Source of the DNA: Acidobacteriota bacterium
GTDB taxonomy: Bacteria > Acidobacteriota > Thermoanaerobaculia > Multivoradales > Multivoraceae
Reading direction: 5' to 3'
DNA length: 64,000 nt
Assembly (NCBI GenBank): GCA_028877275.1
Contig: JAPPFP010000014.1
Span: forward strand, 1 to 64,000
The notes under the pieces were generated by a model, which did no database searches, was not told where the DNA came from, and saw nothing but the letters and a program-made list of their open reading frames with translations. Position numbers and translations under genes: made by a program. Below, piece by piece: positions 8,836 to 17,483 of this stretch. Every line of letters starts with the position of its first letter. Within the stretch, counting starts at the first letter, position 1.

Positions 8836-9314
8836 GGGCGGCGGAGCCTGGCGTAGCGGCCACCGTAGAACAGCAGCGGCTCCGCGTCGCGCATGCGTTC
8901 GCCGGCGACCACGTCGCCGATCACGATGATGTGATCGCCGCCGTCGATCCGCTCCGCGATCCGGCACTCGAGATGCGCGAGCGCGTTCTCGATCAGAGGC
9001 TCGCCCAGGCGGCCCTCCCGGAACGCGACGCCCAGCAGCGAGCCCGCCGCCGGTGCGGTCGTGCGCGCGAACGCGTTCGAGATCTCCTCCTGGTCGGACG
9101 CCAGGATGCTGAGGCCAAAGGCCTCCGCCCGTTGCATCTGCTGGTAGCAGTTCGACTCCCGGTCGACGCACACGAGGAGCTGCAGCGGTTCGAGCGACAG
9201 CGAGCAGACGGCGTTCGCCGTCATTCCGTGGAGCCGGCCGTCCACATTGGTCGTCAGGACCGTGACGCCGGTCGCGAACTGTCCGATCAGGCTTCGGTAG
9301 GTGTCGCGGTCCAC
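8832..9314 (-). CDS. Flavin reductase-like (FMN-binding split-barrel) protein
   Basis: 160 residues of the flavin reductase domain family, including the typical opening FATGVTVLTTNVDGRLHGMTANAVCSLSLEP (positions 12-42 of the protein). A late segment around GDHIIVIGDVVAGE and LLFYGGRY also fits the family. Such proteins supply reduced FMN/FAD to a monooxygenase or bind flavin themselves. GTG at 9314 directly abuts the TAG stop of the large metzincin gene upstream, so the two are probably co-transcribed, although no functional link is obvious. Confidence 0.9.
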   Translation of the reverse strand: MDRDTYRSLIGQFATGVTVLTTNVDGRLHGMTANAVCSLSLEPLQLLVCVDRESNCYQQMQRAEAFGLSILASDQEEISNAFARTTAPAAGSLLGVAFREGRLGEPLIENALAHLECRIAERIDGGDHIIVIGDVVAGERMRDAEPLLFYGGRYARLRRP

Positions 9315-12300
9315 CTAGAACGCCTCGATGTCGATCTCGCCACAGATGCTTCCCGGTTCGTTGCGGTAGGTCGCCGCCCGACGGGCGACCGTGTCGGTGA
9401 CAGTGATCATGTACTCCACGTCCGAGAGGCCGCCGTACAGGAACCAGAACCTGCCGTTCACGCCGCGGCCGTCCAGCATCTTCACCGCCAGTTCGACGTT
9501 CGACGGGCTGAAGAACCAGAAGAAGCCCGTCTTTCCCGTCGTCAGCGACGGGATCACGCTGGCGGCCTGTGGCATGTCCGCGTCGACGTTCGGATCAGTG
9601 AACTCGACCTCGACCGAGAAGCGGTCGTCGAGCAGGCACAGCCGCTCGTCGCCGGCTTCGCAGTGACCCGAGCCGTCGCTCGCCAGGTCGATAGCGGACA
9701 CGTCGAGAGACGCGACGTTCATCCGCAGCAGGTCGAAGCCCGGGCGGCCCGCAGTGGAGTCGGCCTCACCGGACAGCACCGTCCCGCCGGTCATGTCGCT
9801 GAACGCCAGAAGGTCCTTCTGGCCGCAGACTTCCTTCGGCGGGTTGTGGTACGTCCGCCGCTCGTCCGTTTCCACGTCCCTCACCGTGAGCCAGTACTCG
9901 ACGTCCGACAGCGCGCCGAAGAAGACCCAGTAGCTGCCGTTGATCGCCCGCCCGTCGAGGACCTTGACGACCAGCTCGATGTTCTCGGATTCGAAGAACC
10001 AGAACAGTCCCGACTCGTCCGAGATGCCGACCGGCACTGCCGTGCCCGCACCGAACTCCTCGACGACGTCCGGCCTGCTCCAGTGCGTCCGCACCTCGAA
10101 GCGTCCGTCACGAAGGCAGAGATAGTCCGCGCCCTGCCGGCAGGCGCCTCGGAAAGCGCCGGTGGTGACGCTGGCCTCCGGAGAGTAGTCCGTCCTCCCC
10201 GACCGAAGCCGGAACGTGTAGGGGGTTTCGGGCTTCAGACCGACGACCGTCGTGCCGGCGGCCGTCGGTTCGGCCGTCGCCACCTCTATCCAGCCGTTCG
10301 CCGGACTCCGTGCCTCGATCGCCAGCGGTCCCCGCGCCGCGCGAGCCCACCTGCCGGTCCAGGTCAGCGCGACCGCCGTCTCACCCGATGGAACGACCCT
10401 CAGCCCGCCATCCTCCTCGCCCGGCGGGTCGCCGGTCGGTACCGGCATCCCCCTGACCGTGTTGCTGGCGCGTGAGAAGCCGGAGGCGCTGTAAGCGAAG
10501 ACGCGGTAGTCGACGGCCTCGCTGCGCGCCAGATTGAATGACGTGGTGTTCGCGGGAACCAGAGCAACGCGCGTCCAGCGTCCACCGCCGACTACGGTCG
10601 TGTCCTGCGTCTCGTACTCCGGTCGATACTGGATCTCGAAGCCGGATTCTCCGCTCGAGCTGTCCTTCCAGGTCAGGCGGGCGACCCCGTCGGCGACGCC
10701 CCAGGCGAGCCTGGTCGGCGCGGGCGGGCCGGGGCGCGCGGTTCCCAGCGAGACACGGGTGACGCTGCGGCCGCCCAGGCCCGCGTCGTCGTAGGGCCAC
10801 ACGAGGAAGACGTAGCGGCCGCCGCGGGCAAGCCCCTCGATCTCGATCGACTCGCTGCCGGCTCCGGCCTCGAACAGGCCGAACCAGCCCGAAACCAGGG
10901 CCAGCACGCGAAAGCCCAGTTCGCCGGATGAGTTGTCCGTCCAGGTCAGACGAACGGAGGTGTCGCCGCTGGCGCGGGCCGCCAGATTGGAGACGGCTCT
11001 CGGACCCGGAGCCGGGGGCGTCTCGACTCTCACTGCCTCGTTACCGTCCGACCTGCCTCCGAGACCGAGAGCCTGCACCACCACCAGGTACGTGCCGCCG
11101 GGGGCCAGGCGCGAGATCTCGGTCGACGTCGAGTTCGCGGACACGAACTTGCGCCGCAACACCGCCCCGGCGGTGCTCATGAGCAGCACCTGGAAAACGG
11201 ACTCGTCGTCGGAGTTGTCCACCCAGCTCACCTGCAAGGTGTGCGTGCCCATTCGGACCGGATCCTCGCTCGCGACCAGTTCCCAGTCGAGTCGCGAGGG
11301 CGCCGCCGGCTCGCCGCCCGGAATCGCCAGCGTCACCGTGCTGCTCCTCGCCGAGTACGTGCTCTCGTCCGTCACCGCCCTGACGAAGAAGAAGTAGCGC
11401 GTACCCTCGCGGGCCACGGGAAGGTCCAGGACCGCCACCCTGCGAACCTCGAACCGTCGCGTCGACGGCTCCCCCACCTGATCCGAGCGCCAGAACGTCA
11501 CTTCGTACCCATCCGCATCCGGCGCGTTGTCCCGCCAGGAGAGCCGCACGGACACGTCGTCCGCCATTTCGACCCGCAGGTCCGTCGGCGCCGCGGGCGC
11601 ATGCACCGGCAGAGGAGCGACGAAGTCGCCGTAGCGAACACCGAGATGGATGCTCTCCCGCAGGGCTCGCTCGTTCTCCCGCTCGTTCGCCACGCCGATC
11701 ACCCGCCCCTGGGGCCTGATGCGCACGCTCGACAGGTACGGTTCCGTCTGACCCGTGTAGCTCATGATCGTCCCGACGTTCGGGATGCGATCGAGATTGC
11801 CGTGACCGAAGGCGTAGGGCCTGAACGCGAAGGCCGGAGAACCGCCGTTCGCCGGATCGTGGTGCGCCCCGAGTCCGTGCCCGATCTCGTGGGCGAAGAT
11901 CGGCCCGTCGTCGAAACAGGCGTTGGAGGTCCAGCCGTAGGCGTACTCGGAGAAGTTCTCCACGGTGTCGTTGCGAGCCAGAAGGTAGTGCTGGCCACAG
12001 GCGCCGCCGAGCGCCCACGGGGACTCGCCGGTGAAGAGATGGACCAGGTCGGCGCCATACTCCCTTCGCAGGCGAAGCGCTTCCCCGTTGTACCGCAACT
12101 GCGTGATGATCGACGAACCGTACAGGCCGGTTCCGTCCCTGCCGACGCGGTCGATGGAGCCCGAGAGCCGTGCCGTGTGGACGATTCTCGCGCTCAATCC
12201 CACGTCGCCGTTGCGCAGCACCATGTTGAGGTAGTCGCCCGCGCTCCGGATCGACGCCTGGACGCCGCCCTGATTCGACCAATTCAAGGCGGCCGTGCCG

Positions 12301-12929
12301 GTGTACACGACGAGAATGTCGAGCTGTTCGTGGTTCTGGGCCGCTTCCGCTCGTGCAGGCAGGTCGACAGCCATCGGTTCGACGGGCAAACGTGCCTCAC
12401 CCGGCAGTCGCGGGTCCGGACTCGCACCCACCGGGCAGAAGATCTCCGGCTCCCGCCCCGACAAGCCGAAGCCCGATCCCATCTGACCGCTACCGTCGGA
12501 TCGGGCGCTGATGCGGTATCTCACGCCGCCCGGTTCACCGAACCAGCCGACGAGGCGGCCACCTTCCACGGTCAGCACGACGCTGTCGTAGCCGGCGTCC
12601 GGAGCACCGCCCGACCACATCAGGTCTCCGCCGCCCCGATCCTCGAAGACGCTGAGGTCCGCCTCCAGCAAGCGGCCATCCGGCGTCGGCAACTCCAGCC
12701 GGCCGGGCTCGCTGCGCAGCAGCTCCAGGTCGACCTGAACCGCGATCGGGGCGATCTCCGGGCCGAGGTCCTGGCCGGCGACGGCGACGGGTTGCGTCAC
12801 CCGCGGCACCAGCGTCAGCAGGCGCTGGCCCCCGGCCGGCGCCGCGACGAGAACGAGCGTCGCGACGGCCAGCAGGCCGGCCACGGCCCCACCGCCCCTC
12901 GAGCTTCCGTCTGCATACACTTCGTCCAT
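9315..12929 (-). CDS. Secreted metzincin protease with FN3 repeats and two C-terminal FWFF domains
   Basis: About 1204 residues. A hydrophobic signal segment (AVAGLLAVATLVLVAAPAGG, about 13-32) is followed by a roughly 230-residue beta-rich prodomain-like region. The reprolysin-like catalytic domain has HEIGHGLGAHH at 347-357, the HExxHxxGxxH metzincin site with zinc ligands H347, H351 and H357, and a downstream Met-turn TIMSYTG. About four or five fibronectin type III-like modules follow (about 470-910; note recurring LTWxDNSSxExGF). The end is formed by two copies of the FWFF domain (about 925-1040 and 1085-1204), seen elsewhere in this window. ATG at 12929 shares bases with the divergent sulfatase start; a GTG at 12920 is an alternative. 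The protein should act outside the cell or at the surface. Confidence 0.88.
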   Translation of the reverse strand: MDEVYADGSSRGGGAVAGLLAVATLVLVAAPAGGQRLLTLVPRVTQPVAVAGQDLGPEIAPIAVQVDLELLRSEPGRLELPTPDGRLLEADLSVFEDRGGGDLMWSGGAPDAGYDSVVLTVEGGRLVGWFGEPGGVRYRISARSDGSGQMGSGFGLSGREPEIFCPVGASPDPRLPGEARLPVEPMAVDLPARAEAAQNHEQLDILVVYTGTAALNWSNQGGVQASIRSAGDYLNMVLRNGDVGLSARIVHTARLSGSIDRVGRDGTGLYGSSIITQLRYNGEALRLRREYGADLVHLFTGESPWALGGACGQHYLLARNDTVENFSEYAYGWTSNACFDDGPIFAHEIGHGLGAHHDPANGGSPAFAFRPYAFGHGNLDRIPNVGTIMSYTGQTEPYLSSVRIRPQGRVIGVANERENERALRESIHLGVRYGDFVAPLPVHAPAAPTDLRVEMADDVSVRLSWRDNAPDADGYEVTFWRSDQVGEPSTRRFEVRRVAVLDLPVAREGTRYFFFVRAVTDESTYSARSSTVTLAIPGGEPAAPSRLDWELVASEDPVRMGTHTLQVSWVDNSDDESVFQVLLMSTAGAVLRRKFVSANSTSTEISRLAPGGTYLVVVQALGLGGRSDGNEAVRVETPPAPGPRAVSNLAARASGDTSVRLTWTDNSSGELGFRVLALVSGWFGLFEAGAGSESIEIEGLARGGRYVFLVWPYDDAGLGGRSVTRVSLGTARPGPPAPTRLAWGVADGVARLTWKDSSSGESGFEIQYRPEYETQDTTVVGGGRWTRVALVPANTTSFNLARSEAVDYRVFAYSASGFSRASNTVRGMPVPTGDPPGEEDGGLRVVPSGETAVALTWTGRWARAARGPLAIEARSPANGWIEVATAEPTAAGTTVVGLKPETPYTFRLRSGRTDYSPEASVTTGAFRGACRQGADYLCLRDGRFEVRTHWSRPDVVEEFGAGTAVPVGISDESGLFWFFESENIELVVKVLDGRAINGSYWVFFGALSDVEYWLTVRDVETDERRTYHNPPKEVCGQKDLLAFSDMTGGTVLSGEADSTAGRPGFDLLRMNVASLDVSAIDLASDGSGHCEAGDERLCLLDDRFSVEVEFTDPNVDADMPQAASVIPSLTTGKTGFFWFFSPSNVELAVKMLDGRGVNGRFWFLYGGLSDVEYMITVTDTVARRAATYRNEPGSICGEIDIEAF

Positions 12930-14649
12930 GCGCGCTTCGATTTCATCATGCAAGACGCTGGCCGCCGCGCTGGTCACGGCAACGCTGCCACTGCTTCTCG
13001 GCTGCGGCGCCACGGACTCCACGCCACGGCCAGACATCGTCCTGATCATGGCCGACGACATGGGCTTCTCCGACCTCGGCAGCTACGGCGGCGAGATCGA
13101 CACCCCCAACCTCGACCTCCTGGCCTCGCGCGGCCTGCGCTTCAGCCACTTCTACAACACGGCCCGCTGCTGCCCAACCCGCGCATCCCTGCTCACCGGC
13201 CTCTATGCGCACCAGGCCGGCATCGGCCACATGATGGGCGACGACGGGTTGCCGGGATACCGGGGCGATCTCGCGGCCAATGCGATCACCATCGCCGAAG
13301 CGCTGGGGGCCGTGGGCTACGGCACGTACATGTCGGGCAAGTGGCACGTCACGCGCCACGTGGGCCACTGGAGCGGCAACGACGAACTTACGTCGACCCA
13401 CAACTGGCCGCGACAGCGCGGCTTCGACCGGTTCTACGGCACGATCCACGGCGCCGGCAGCTTCTACGACCCGATCTCCCTCACCGAGGACAACGAGCCC
13501 GTTGAACTCACGCCGCCGGACGACCCGGAAGCCCCCGTGTACTACTACACGGACGCCATCTCCGAGAACGCGGTGCGGTTCGTGCGCGAGCACGCGGCAG
13601 GCGACCGGAGCGGCGACCCGCTGTTTCTGTACGTCGCCCACACGGCGCCGCACTGGCCACTGCACGCGTTGCCGGACGACATCGCCCGCTACCGGGGACG
13701 CTACGCCGCCGGCTGGGACGCGATCCGCACGGAGCGCCGCCGGCGCCTGATCGAACTCGGGCTGATCGACGCCGACTGGCCGATCGCCGAACGCGACCCG
13801 AGAGTGCCCGCCTGGGAGGACGTTCCCGACCGGGAACGGCCCTGGTTCGAGCGCGCGATGGAGGTCTACGCCGCGCAGATCGACCGCATGGACCGCGGAA
13901 TCGGCGAACTCGTCGCGGCGCTCGAGGAAACCGGACGGCTCGACAACACGCTGATCCTCTTCCTCGCCGACAACGGCGGCTGCGCCGAGGTGCTGACGGA
14001 TCAGTGGACCGGCCTCGCTATCCCGCGTCAAGCCCTCGACGGCAGCCCGGTAGCGGTCGGCAACGACCGGGAGGTGCTACCGGGCCCCGAGTCGAGCTAC
14101 CAGAGCTACGGCCCGCACTGGGCGCACGCCAGCAACACGCCGTTCCGCCTGTACAAGCACTGGGTCCACGAGGGCGGCATCGCCTCCCCCCTGATCGTCC
14201 ACTGGCCGGCGCGGATCGCCGACGGCGGCGGCATCGTGCGCGAAACCGCCCACGTCATCGACCTGATGGCGACCGCGCTCGACGCCGCCGGCGCCATCCA
14301 CCCGGCGAACCGGGCAGGCAGCGGCGCCGTCCCGGTCGAGGGCGTCAGTCTGCTACCGGCGTTCCAGGCGCAGCCGCTCGACCGCGAAGCGGTGTTCTGG
14401 GAGCACGAGGGCAACCGGGCCGTCCGCTCCGGCAAGTGGAAGCTCGTGTCCCGTTATCCCGGACCGTGGGAGCTCTACGACCTGATCGCGGATCGCACGG
14501 AGGCGAACGATCTGGCGCCGGCGGAACCGGAGCAGGTCGCCGCCCTCGCCGCTCTCTGGAACGACTGGGCGACGCGCACCGGCGTCGTCCCCTGGGACGA
14601 GATTCGCGAGCGCCGGCGGGCCGCTCGCGTGTTACGCTCCGGGCCATGA
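12928..14649 (+). CDS. Arylsulfatase-type lipoprotein sulfatase (Cys-type)
   Basis: 573 residues. The N-terminus is a lipoprotein signal with lipobox LLGC (Cys26). The sulfatase domain begins with a metal-binding ADDMGF (D43, D44). The modification signature CCPTR at residues 81-85 is followed by ASLLTG; Cys81 would be converted to formylglycine by a sulfatase-maturing enzyme, which is not in this window. GKWHV, the catalytic Lys segment, lies near 140, and LADNGG near 350 provides further metal ligands. It hydrolyses sulfate esters, perhaps of sulfated glycans, at the outer membrane or in the periplasm. The stop overlaps the next gene (ATGA). The divergent metzincin starts within the same four bases. 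Confidence 0.93.
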   Translation: MRASISSCKTLAAALVTATLPLLLGCGATDSTPRPDIVLIMADDMGFSDLGSYGGEIDTPNLDLLASRGLRFSHFYNTARCCPTRASLLTGLYAHQAGIGHMMGDDGLPGYRGDLAANAITIAEALGAVGYGTYMSGKWHVTRHVGHWSGNDELTSTHNWPRQRGFDRFYGTIHGAGSFYDPISLTEDNEPVELTPPDDPEAPVYYYTDAISENAVRFVREHAAGDRSGDPLFLYVAHTAPHWPLHALPDDIARYRGRYAAGWDAIRTERRRRLIELGLIDADWPIAERDPRVPAWEDVPDRERPWFERAMEVYAAQIDRMDRGIGELVAALEETGRLDNTLILFLADNGGCAEVLTDQWTGLAIPRQALDGSPVAVGNDREVLPGPESSYQSYGPHWAHASNTPFRLYKHWVHEGGIASPLIVHWPARIADGGGIVRETAHVIDLMATALDAAGAIHPANRAGSGAVPVEGVSLLPAFQAQPLDREAVFWEHEGNRAVRSGKWKLVSRYPGPWELYDLIADRTEANDLAPAEPEQVAALAALWNDWATRTGVVPWDEIRERRRAARVLRSGP

Positions 14650-15266
14650 AAACAAGAGCTTTGCTGGCTGGCGCGGCCCTGGTTTGCGCCTCTCCCGCGC
14701 TGGCTGCCGATGTGCCGACAACCGCGGAGGAAGTCCGGCCGCTCCTGGTCGGCAGCGCCGTCCCCGAAGTCGAACTCCCCGCCACCGACGGCGGTGTCGT
14801 CGACCTGGCCGCCGCGGCCAGGGCCCAGCCGACGATCCTCATCTTCTACCGCGGCGGCTGGTGACCGTACTGCAACACGCAACTGGGTCAGTTGCAGGAG
14901 ATAGAGCAGGATCTGATCAACCTCGGCTACCAGTTGTTCGCCGTCTCGCCGGACATCGTCGGGCAACTGCAGGCCACCGTCGACAAGAACGAACTGAGCT
15001 ACCGGCTCCTCTCGGACCGGGGCATGGCGGCCTCGCAGGCGTTCGGCATCGCCTTTCGCAACGAGGAGATGGTGCGGACCTACCGGGAGAGCTACCAGCT
15101 CGACCTGGAGGAGTACGCCGGGGACAACCACCACATGCTGCCGGTGCCCGCCGTCTTCGTACTCGACACGGACGGCCGGATCGCGTTCCACTACGTGAAT
15201 CCGGACTTCAGGGTCCGTCTCCCGGAGACGGTTCTGCTCGAGGCCGCGAAGGCGGCGCTCAAGTAG
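14646..15266 (+). CDS. Peroxiredoxin-like selenoprotein (AhpC/TSA-type redoxin, Sec at position 73)
   Basis: Read through an in-frame TGA at 14862-14864, this is one 206-residue protein. It has a signal peptide ending near residue 20, then a redoxin fold with FYRGGW followed by the TGA codon and PYCNTQL. In Cys homologues this position is the peroxidatic Cys of a CPYC motif, so the protein is predicted to carry Sec73-Pro-Tyr-Cys76. Clear thioredoxin-fold homology continues after the TGA (LFAVSPD, then VPAVFVLDTDGRIAFHYVNPD). A SECIS-like hairpin lies 14 nt beyond the TGA. The start is ATGA-coupled to the sulfatase. Expected role: reduction of peroxides or disulfides in the periplasm. Conventional callers would split it into two fragments. 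SelA, SelB, SelC and SelD are not in the window. Confidence 0.88.
14865..14900 (+). promoter_or_regulatory. Bacterial SECIS element
   Basis: Directly downstream of the Sec codon, GCAACTG at 14879-14885 pairs perfectly with CAGTTGC at 14889-14895, leaving a GGT loop at 14886-14888. The loop G lies 22 nt after the last base of TGA. A short stem with a GGU-containing apical loop at this distance is the form recognised by bacterial SelB. The whole stem is also coding. Confidence 0.8.
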
Positions 15267-15271
15267 CCGAC

Positions 15272-15299
15272 GCTGCCGGCGGCCGAGGTCGCCGGCAGC
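15272..15299. terminator. Strong GC hairpin between selenoprotein gene and glyA
   Basis: GCTGCCGGCG at 15272-15281 pairs perfectly with CGCCGGCAGC at 15290-15299 around an 8-nt loop. It begins a few bases after the selenoprotein stop. No T run follows, so it may act as a terminator only with help, or as a 3' end stabiliser. Confidence 0.45.
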
Positions 15300-15309
15300 C
15301 GACCGCGTA

Positions 15310-16590
15310 GTGGATTCGAACCGACAGGCGCTGGCGCGCAACGATCCCGCGGTGTGGGCCGCGATCGCCGGTGAAGAGGAACGCGAGCGGCGCGGCGTCG
15401 AGCTCATTCCTTCGGAGAACTACACGTATCCCGAAGTCTTCGCGGCCAACGGCTCGGTGCTGACGAACAAGTACGCGGAGGGCTATCCGGGCCGCAGGTA
15501 CTACGGTGGCCAGGAGTTCACGGACGCGGTCGAGCGGCTGGCGATCGAGCGTGCCCGCAGGGTGTTCCGTGCCGAGCACGCCAACGTTCAGGCGCTGTCC
15601 GGCTCGCCGATGAACCAGGCCGTCTACTTCGCCTTCCTGGATCCGGGCGACACCGTGCTGGCGATGGACCTGTCGCACGGCGGCCATCTCACGCACGGCG
15701 CGCCGGTGTCCCACATGGGCCGGGTCTTCAACTTCATCCGCTACCGGACGGACCCGGCCAACAAGGGCGCGATCGACTTCGACGCCCTGCTCGCCCAGGC
15801 CCGCGAGCACCAGCCGAAGATGATCCTCTGCGGCTACTCGTCCTATCCGCGGGACTACGACTACCGCGAGTTCAAGCAGGTCGCGGACGATGTCGGCGCG
15901 CTGACAATGGCCGACGTCTCCCACATCGGCGGCCTGATCGCCGGCAACGCGATGGCCAACCCGCTCGACCACGGCTTCGACGTGATGACGACGACCGGTC
16001 ACAAGACCCTGCGCGGGCCTCGCAGCGGCCTCATCCTCTGCCGCGCGGAACACCGCCTGAAGATCGACAAGGCGGTCTTCCCGGGCCTTCAGGGCGGCCC
16101 CCACATGAACGCCATCGCCGCCCTGGCCATCACCCTGGGCAAGGCGCTCGAACCGGAGTTCGCGGTCTACGCGCGGCAGGTGCTGACCAACGCCAGGGTG
16201 CTGGCGGACGAGTTGATGAAGCGCGGCGCCGAACTGGTCACCGGCGGCACCGAGAACCACATGATGGTGCTCGACACCCAGAAGAGCTTCGACATCGACG
16301 GCCGGGTCGCCGAGGAAACGCTCGACCGGGTGTCGATCACCGTCAACAAGCAGTTGATCCCCGACGATCCGCGGCCGCCGCTGCGGCCCAGCGGCATTCG
16401 CCTCGGCAGTCCGGCCGCGACCACGCGCGGCATGGAGGAGGCCGAGATGAAGCTGCTCGCCGAGTGGATCGTGGACGCCCTGCGGCGCCACAGCGACGAG
16501 GACCGCCTCGACGCGATGCGCAGGGACATCGAACGATTCTGTCTGCGCTTCCCCGTACCTGGCGTCACCCCGTCGGACGGCGCCGGCTGA
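15310..16590 (+). CDS. glyA: Serine hydroxymethyltransferase
   Basis: 426-residue PLP enzyme interconverting serine and glycine with tetrahydrofolate, feeding one-carbon metabolism. Diagnostic segments are PSENYTYPEVFAANGSVLTNKY, GYPGRRYYGG, SGSPMNQAVY, then the PLP-lysine block TTTGHKTLRGPRSG, and near the end LRPSGIRLGSPAATTRGM. It starts at GTG 15310; there is no in-frame ATG until well inside the conserved core, and the Shine-Dalgarno is weak. It follows a strong hairpin, suggesting its own transcription. Confidence 0.96.
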   Translation: MDSNRQALARNDPAVWAAIAGEEERERRGVELIPSENYTYPEVFAANGSVLTNKYAEGYPGRRYYGGQEFTDAVERLAIERARRVFRAEHANVQALSGSPMNQAVYFAFLDPGDTVLAMDLSHGGHLTHGAPVSHMGRVFNFIRYRTDPANKGAIDFDALLAQAREHQPKMILCGYSSYPRDYDYREFKQVADDVGALTMADVSHIGGLIAGNAMANPLDHGFDVMTTTGHKTLRGPRSGLILCRAEHRLKIDKAVFPGLQGGPHMNAIAALAITLGKALEPEFAVYARQVLTNARVLADELMKRGAELVTGGTENHMMVLDTQKSFDIDGRVAEETLDRVSITVNKQLIPDDPRPPLRPSGIRLGSPAATTRGMEEAEMKLLAEWIVDALRRHSDEDRLDAMRRDIERFCLRFPVPGVTPSDGAG

Positions 16591-16625
16591 CCCTGAAACA
16601 CGAAGTCAAGAGGCTGAAGAACGAG

Positions 16626-17483
16626 ATGGCCCCTGAACCGCACGACCACGCGACCCGCCTCGAACTCGAGAACGGCGTCCTCACGATCACACTGAACCGG
16701 CCCGAGCGCCTCAACGCCTTCAACGGCCAGATGATGGCGGAGATGATGGACGCCTTCGACCGCGCGGACGCGGACGACGATGTGCGCGCCGTCATCGTCA
16801 CCGGAGAAGGCCGCGGCTTCTGCGCCGGCGCCGACCTGTCTTCGGGCGGCGACACCTTCGCCCGTTCCAACGCCGACATCGACGACTACCGGGATGGCGG
16901 CGGCGTGCTGTCGTTGCGGATCTACGATCTTCGCAAGCCGATCATCGCCGCGATCAACGGTCCCGCGGTCGGTGTCGGGATCACGATGACCCTGCCGATG
17001 GACGTTCGCCTGGCCTCCACCGAGGCGAGAATGGGCTTCGTCTTCGTGCGCCGGGGAATGGTCCCCGAGGCCTGCAGCAGCTACTTCCTGCCCCGCCTGG
17101 TCGGCATGGGCAGAGCCTCCGAGTGGGCGCTGACCGGCCGGGTCTTTCGCGCCCCGGAGGCGCTCGAAGCCGGCCTCGTCAGCCGCGTTCTTCCTCCTGA
17201 CGAACTTCTTCCCGCGGCGCGCGAGCTGGCCACGGAGATCGCCGCCAACACCTCGCCGGTTTCGGTCGCGATCACGCGGCACATGCTGTGGAAGGGGCTC
17301 GATGCCGAGTCGCCGATGGCGGCGCACCGGGTGGAGTCGAAGGGCATCTACACACGCGGCAGGAGTGACGACGCGAGGGAAGGCGTGACATCCTTCCTCG
17401 AGAAGCGCCCGGCAGAGTTCCCGTTGAAGGTCAGTTCCGACATGCCGTCCTACTTCCCCTGGTGGGAGGACGAACCGTTCTAG
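16626..17483 (+). CDS. Enoyl-CoA hydratase/isomerase family protein (crotonase)
   Basis: About 285 residues of the crotonase superfamily. LTITLNRPERLNAFN opens the fold, VTGEGRGFCAGADL gives the first oxyanion-hole block, and INGPAVGVGITMTLPMDVRLAS the second with the conserved GPAVG. VFVRRGMVPE then provides the Glu usually involved in hydration. It is expected to act on an acyl-CoA in fatty-acid or amino-acid degradation. ATG at 16626 is preferred over earlier in-frame starts that lie inside glyA. The MFS gene overlaps its 3' end. Confidence 0.92.
   Translation: MAPEPHDHATRLELENGVLTITLNRPERLNAFNGQMMAEMMDAFDRADADDDVRAVIVTGEGRGFCAGADLSSGGDTFARSNADIDDYRDGGGVLSLRIYDLRKPIIAAINGPAVGVGITMTLPMDVRLASTEARMGFVFVRRGMVPEACSSYFLPRLVGMGRASEWALTGRVFRAPEALEAGLVSRVLPPDELLPAARELATEIAANTSPVSVAITRHMLWKGLDAESPMAAHRVESKGIYTRGRSDDAREGVTSFLEKRPAEFPLKVSSDMPSYFPWWEDEPF

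Noticed and set aside
14862-14864. In-frame TGA read as a nonsense mutation splitting a redoxin gene
   Set aside because: The TGA sits exactly at the peroxidatic residue, the frame is conserved beyond it, and a SECIS-like hairpin follows at the right distance.
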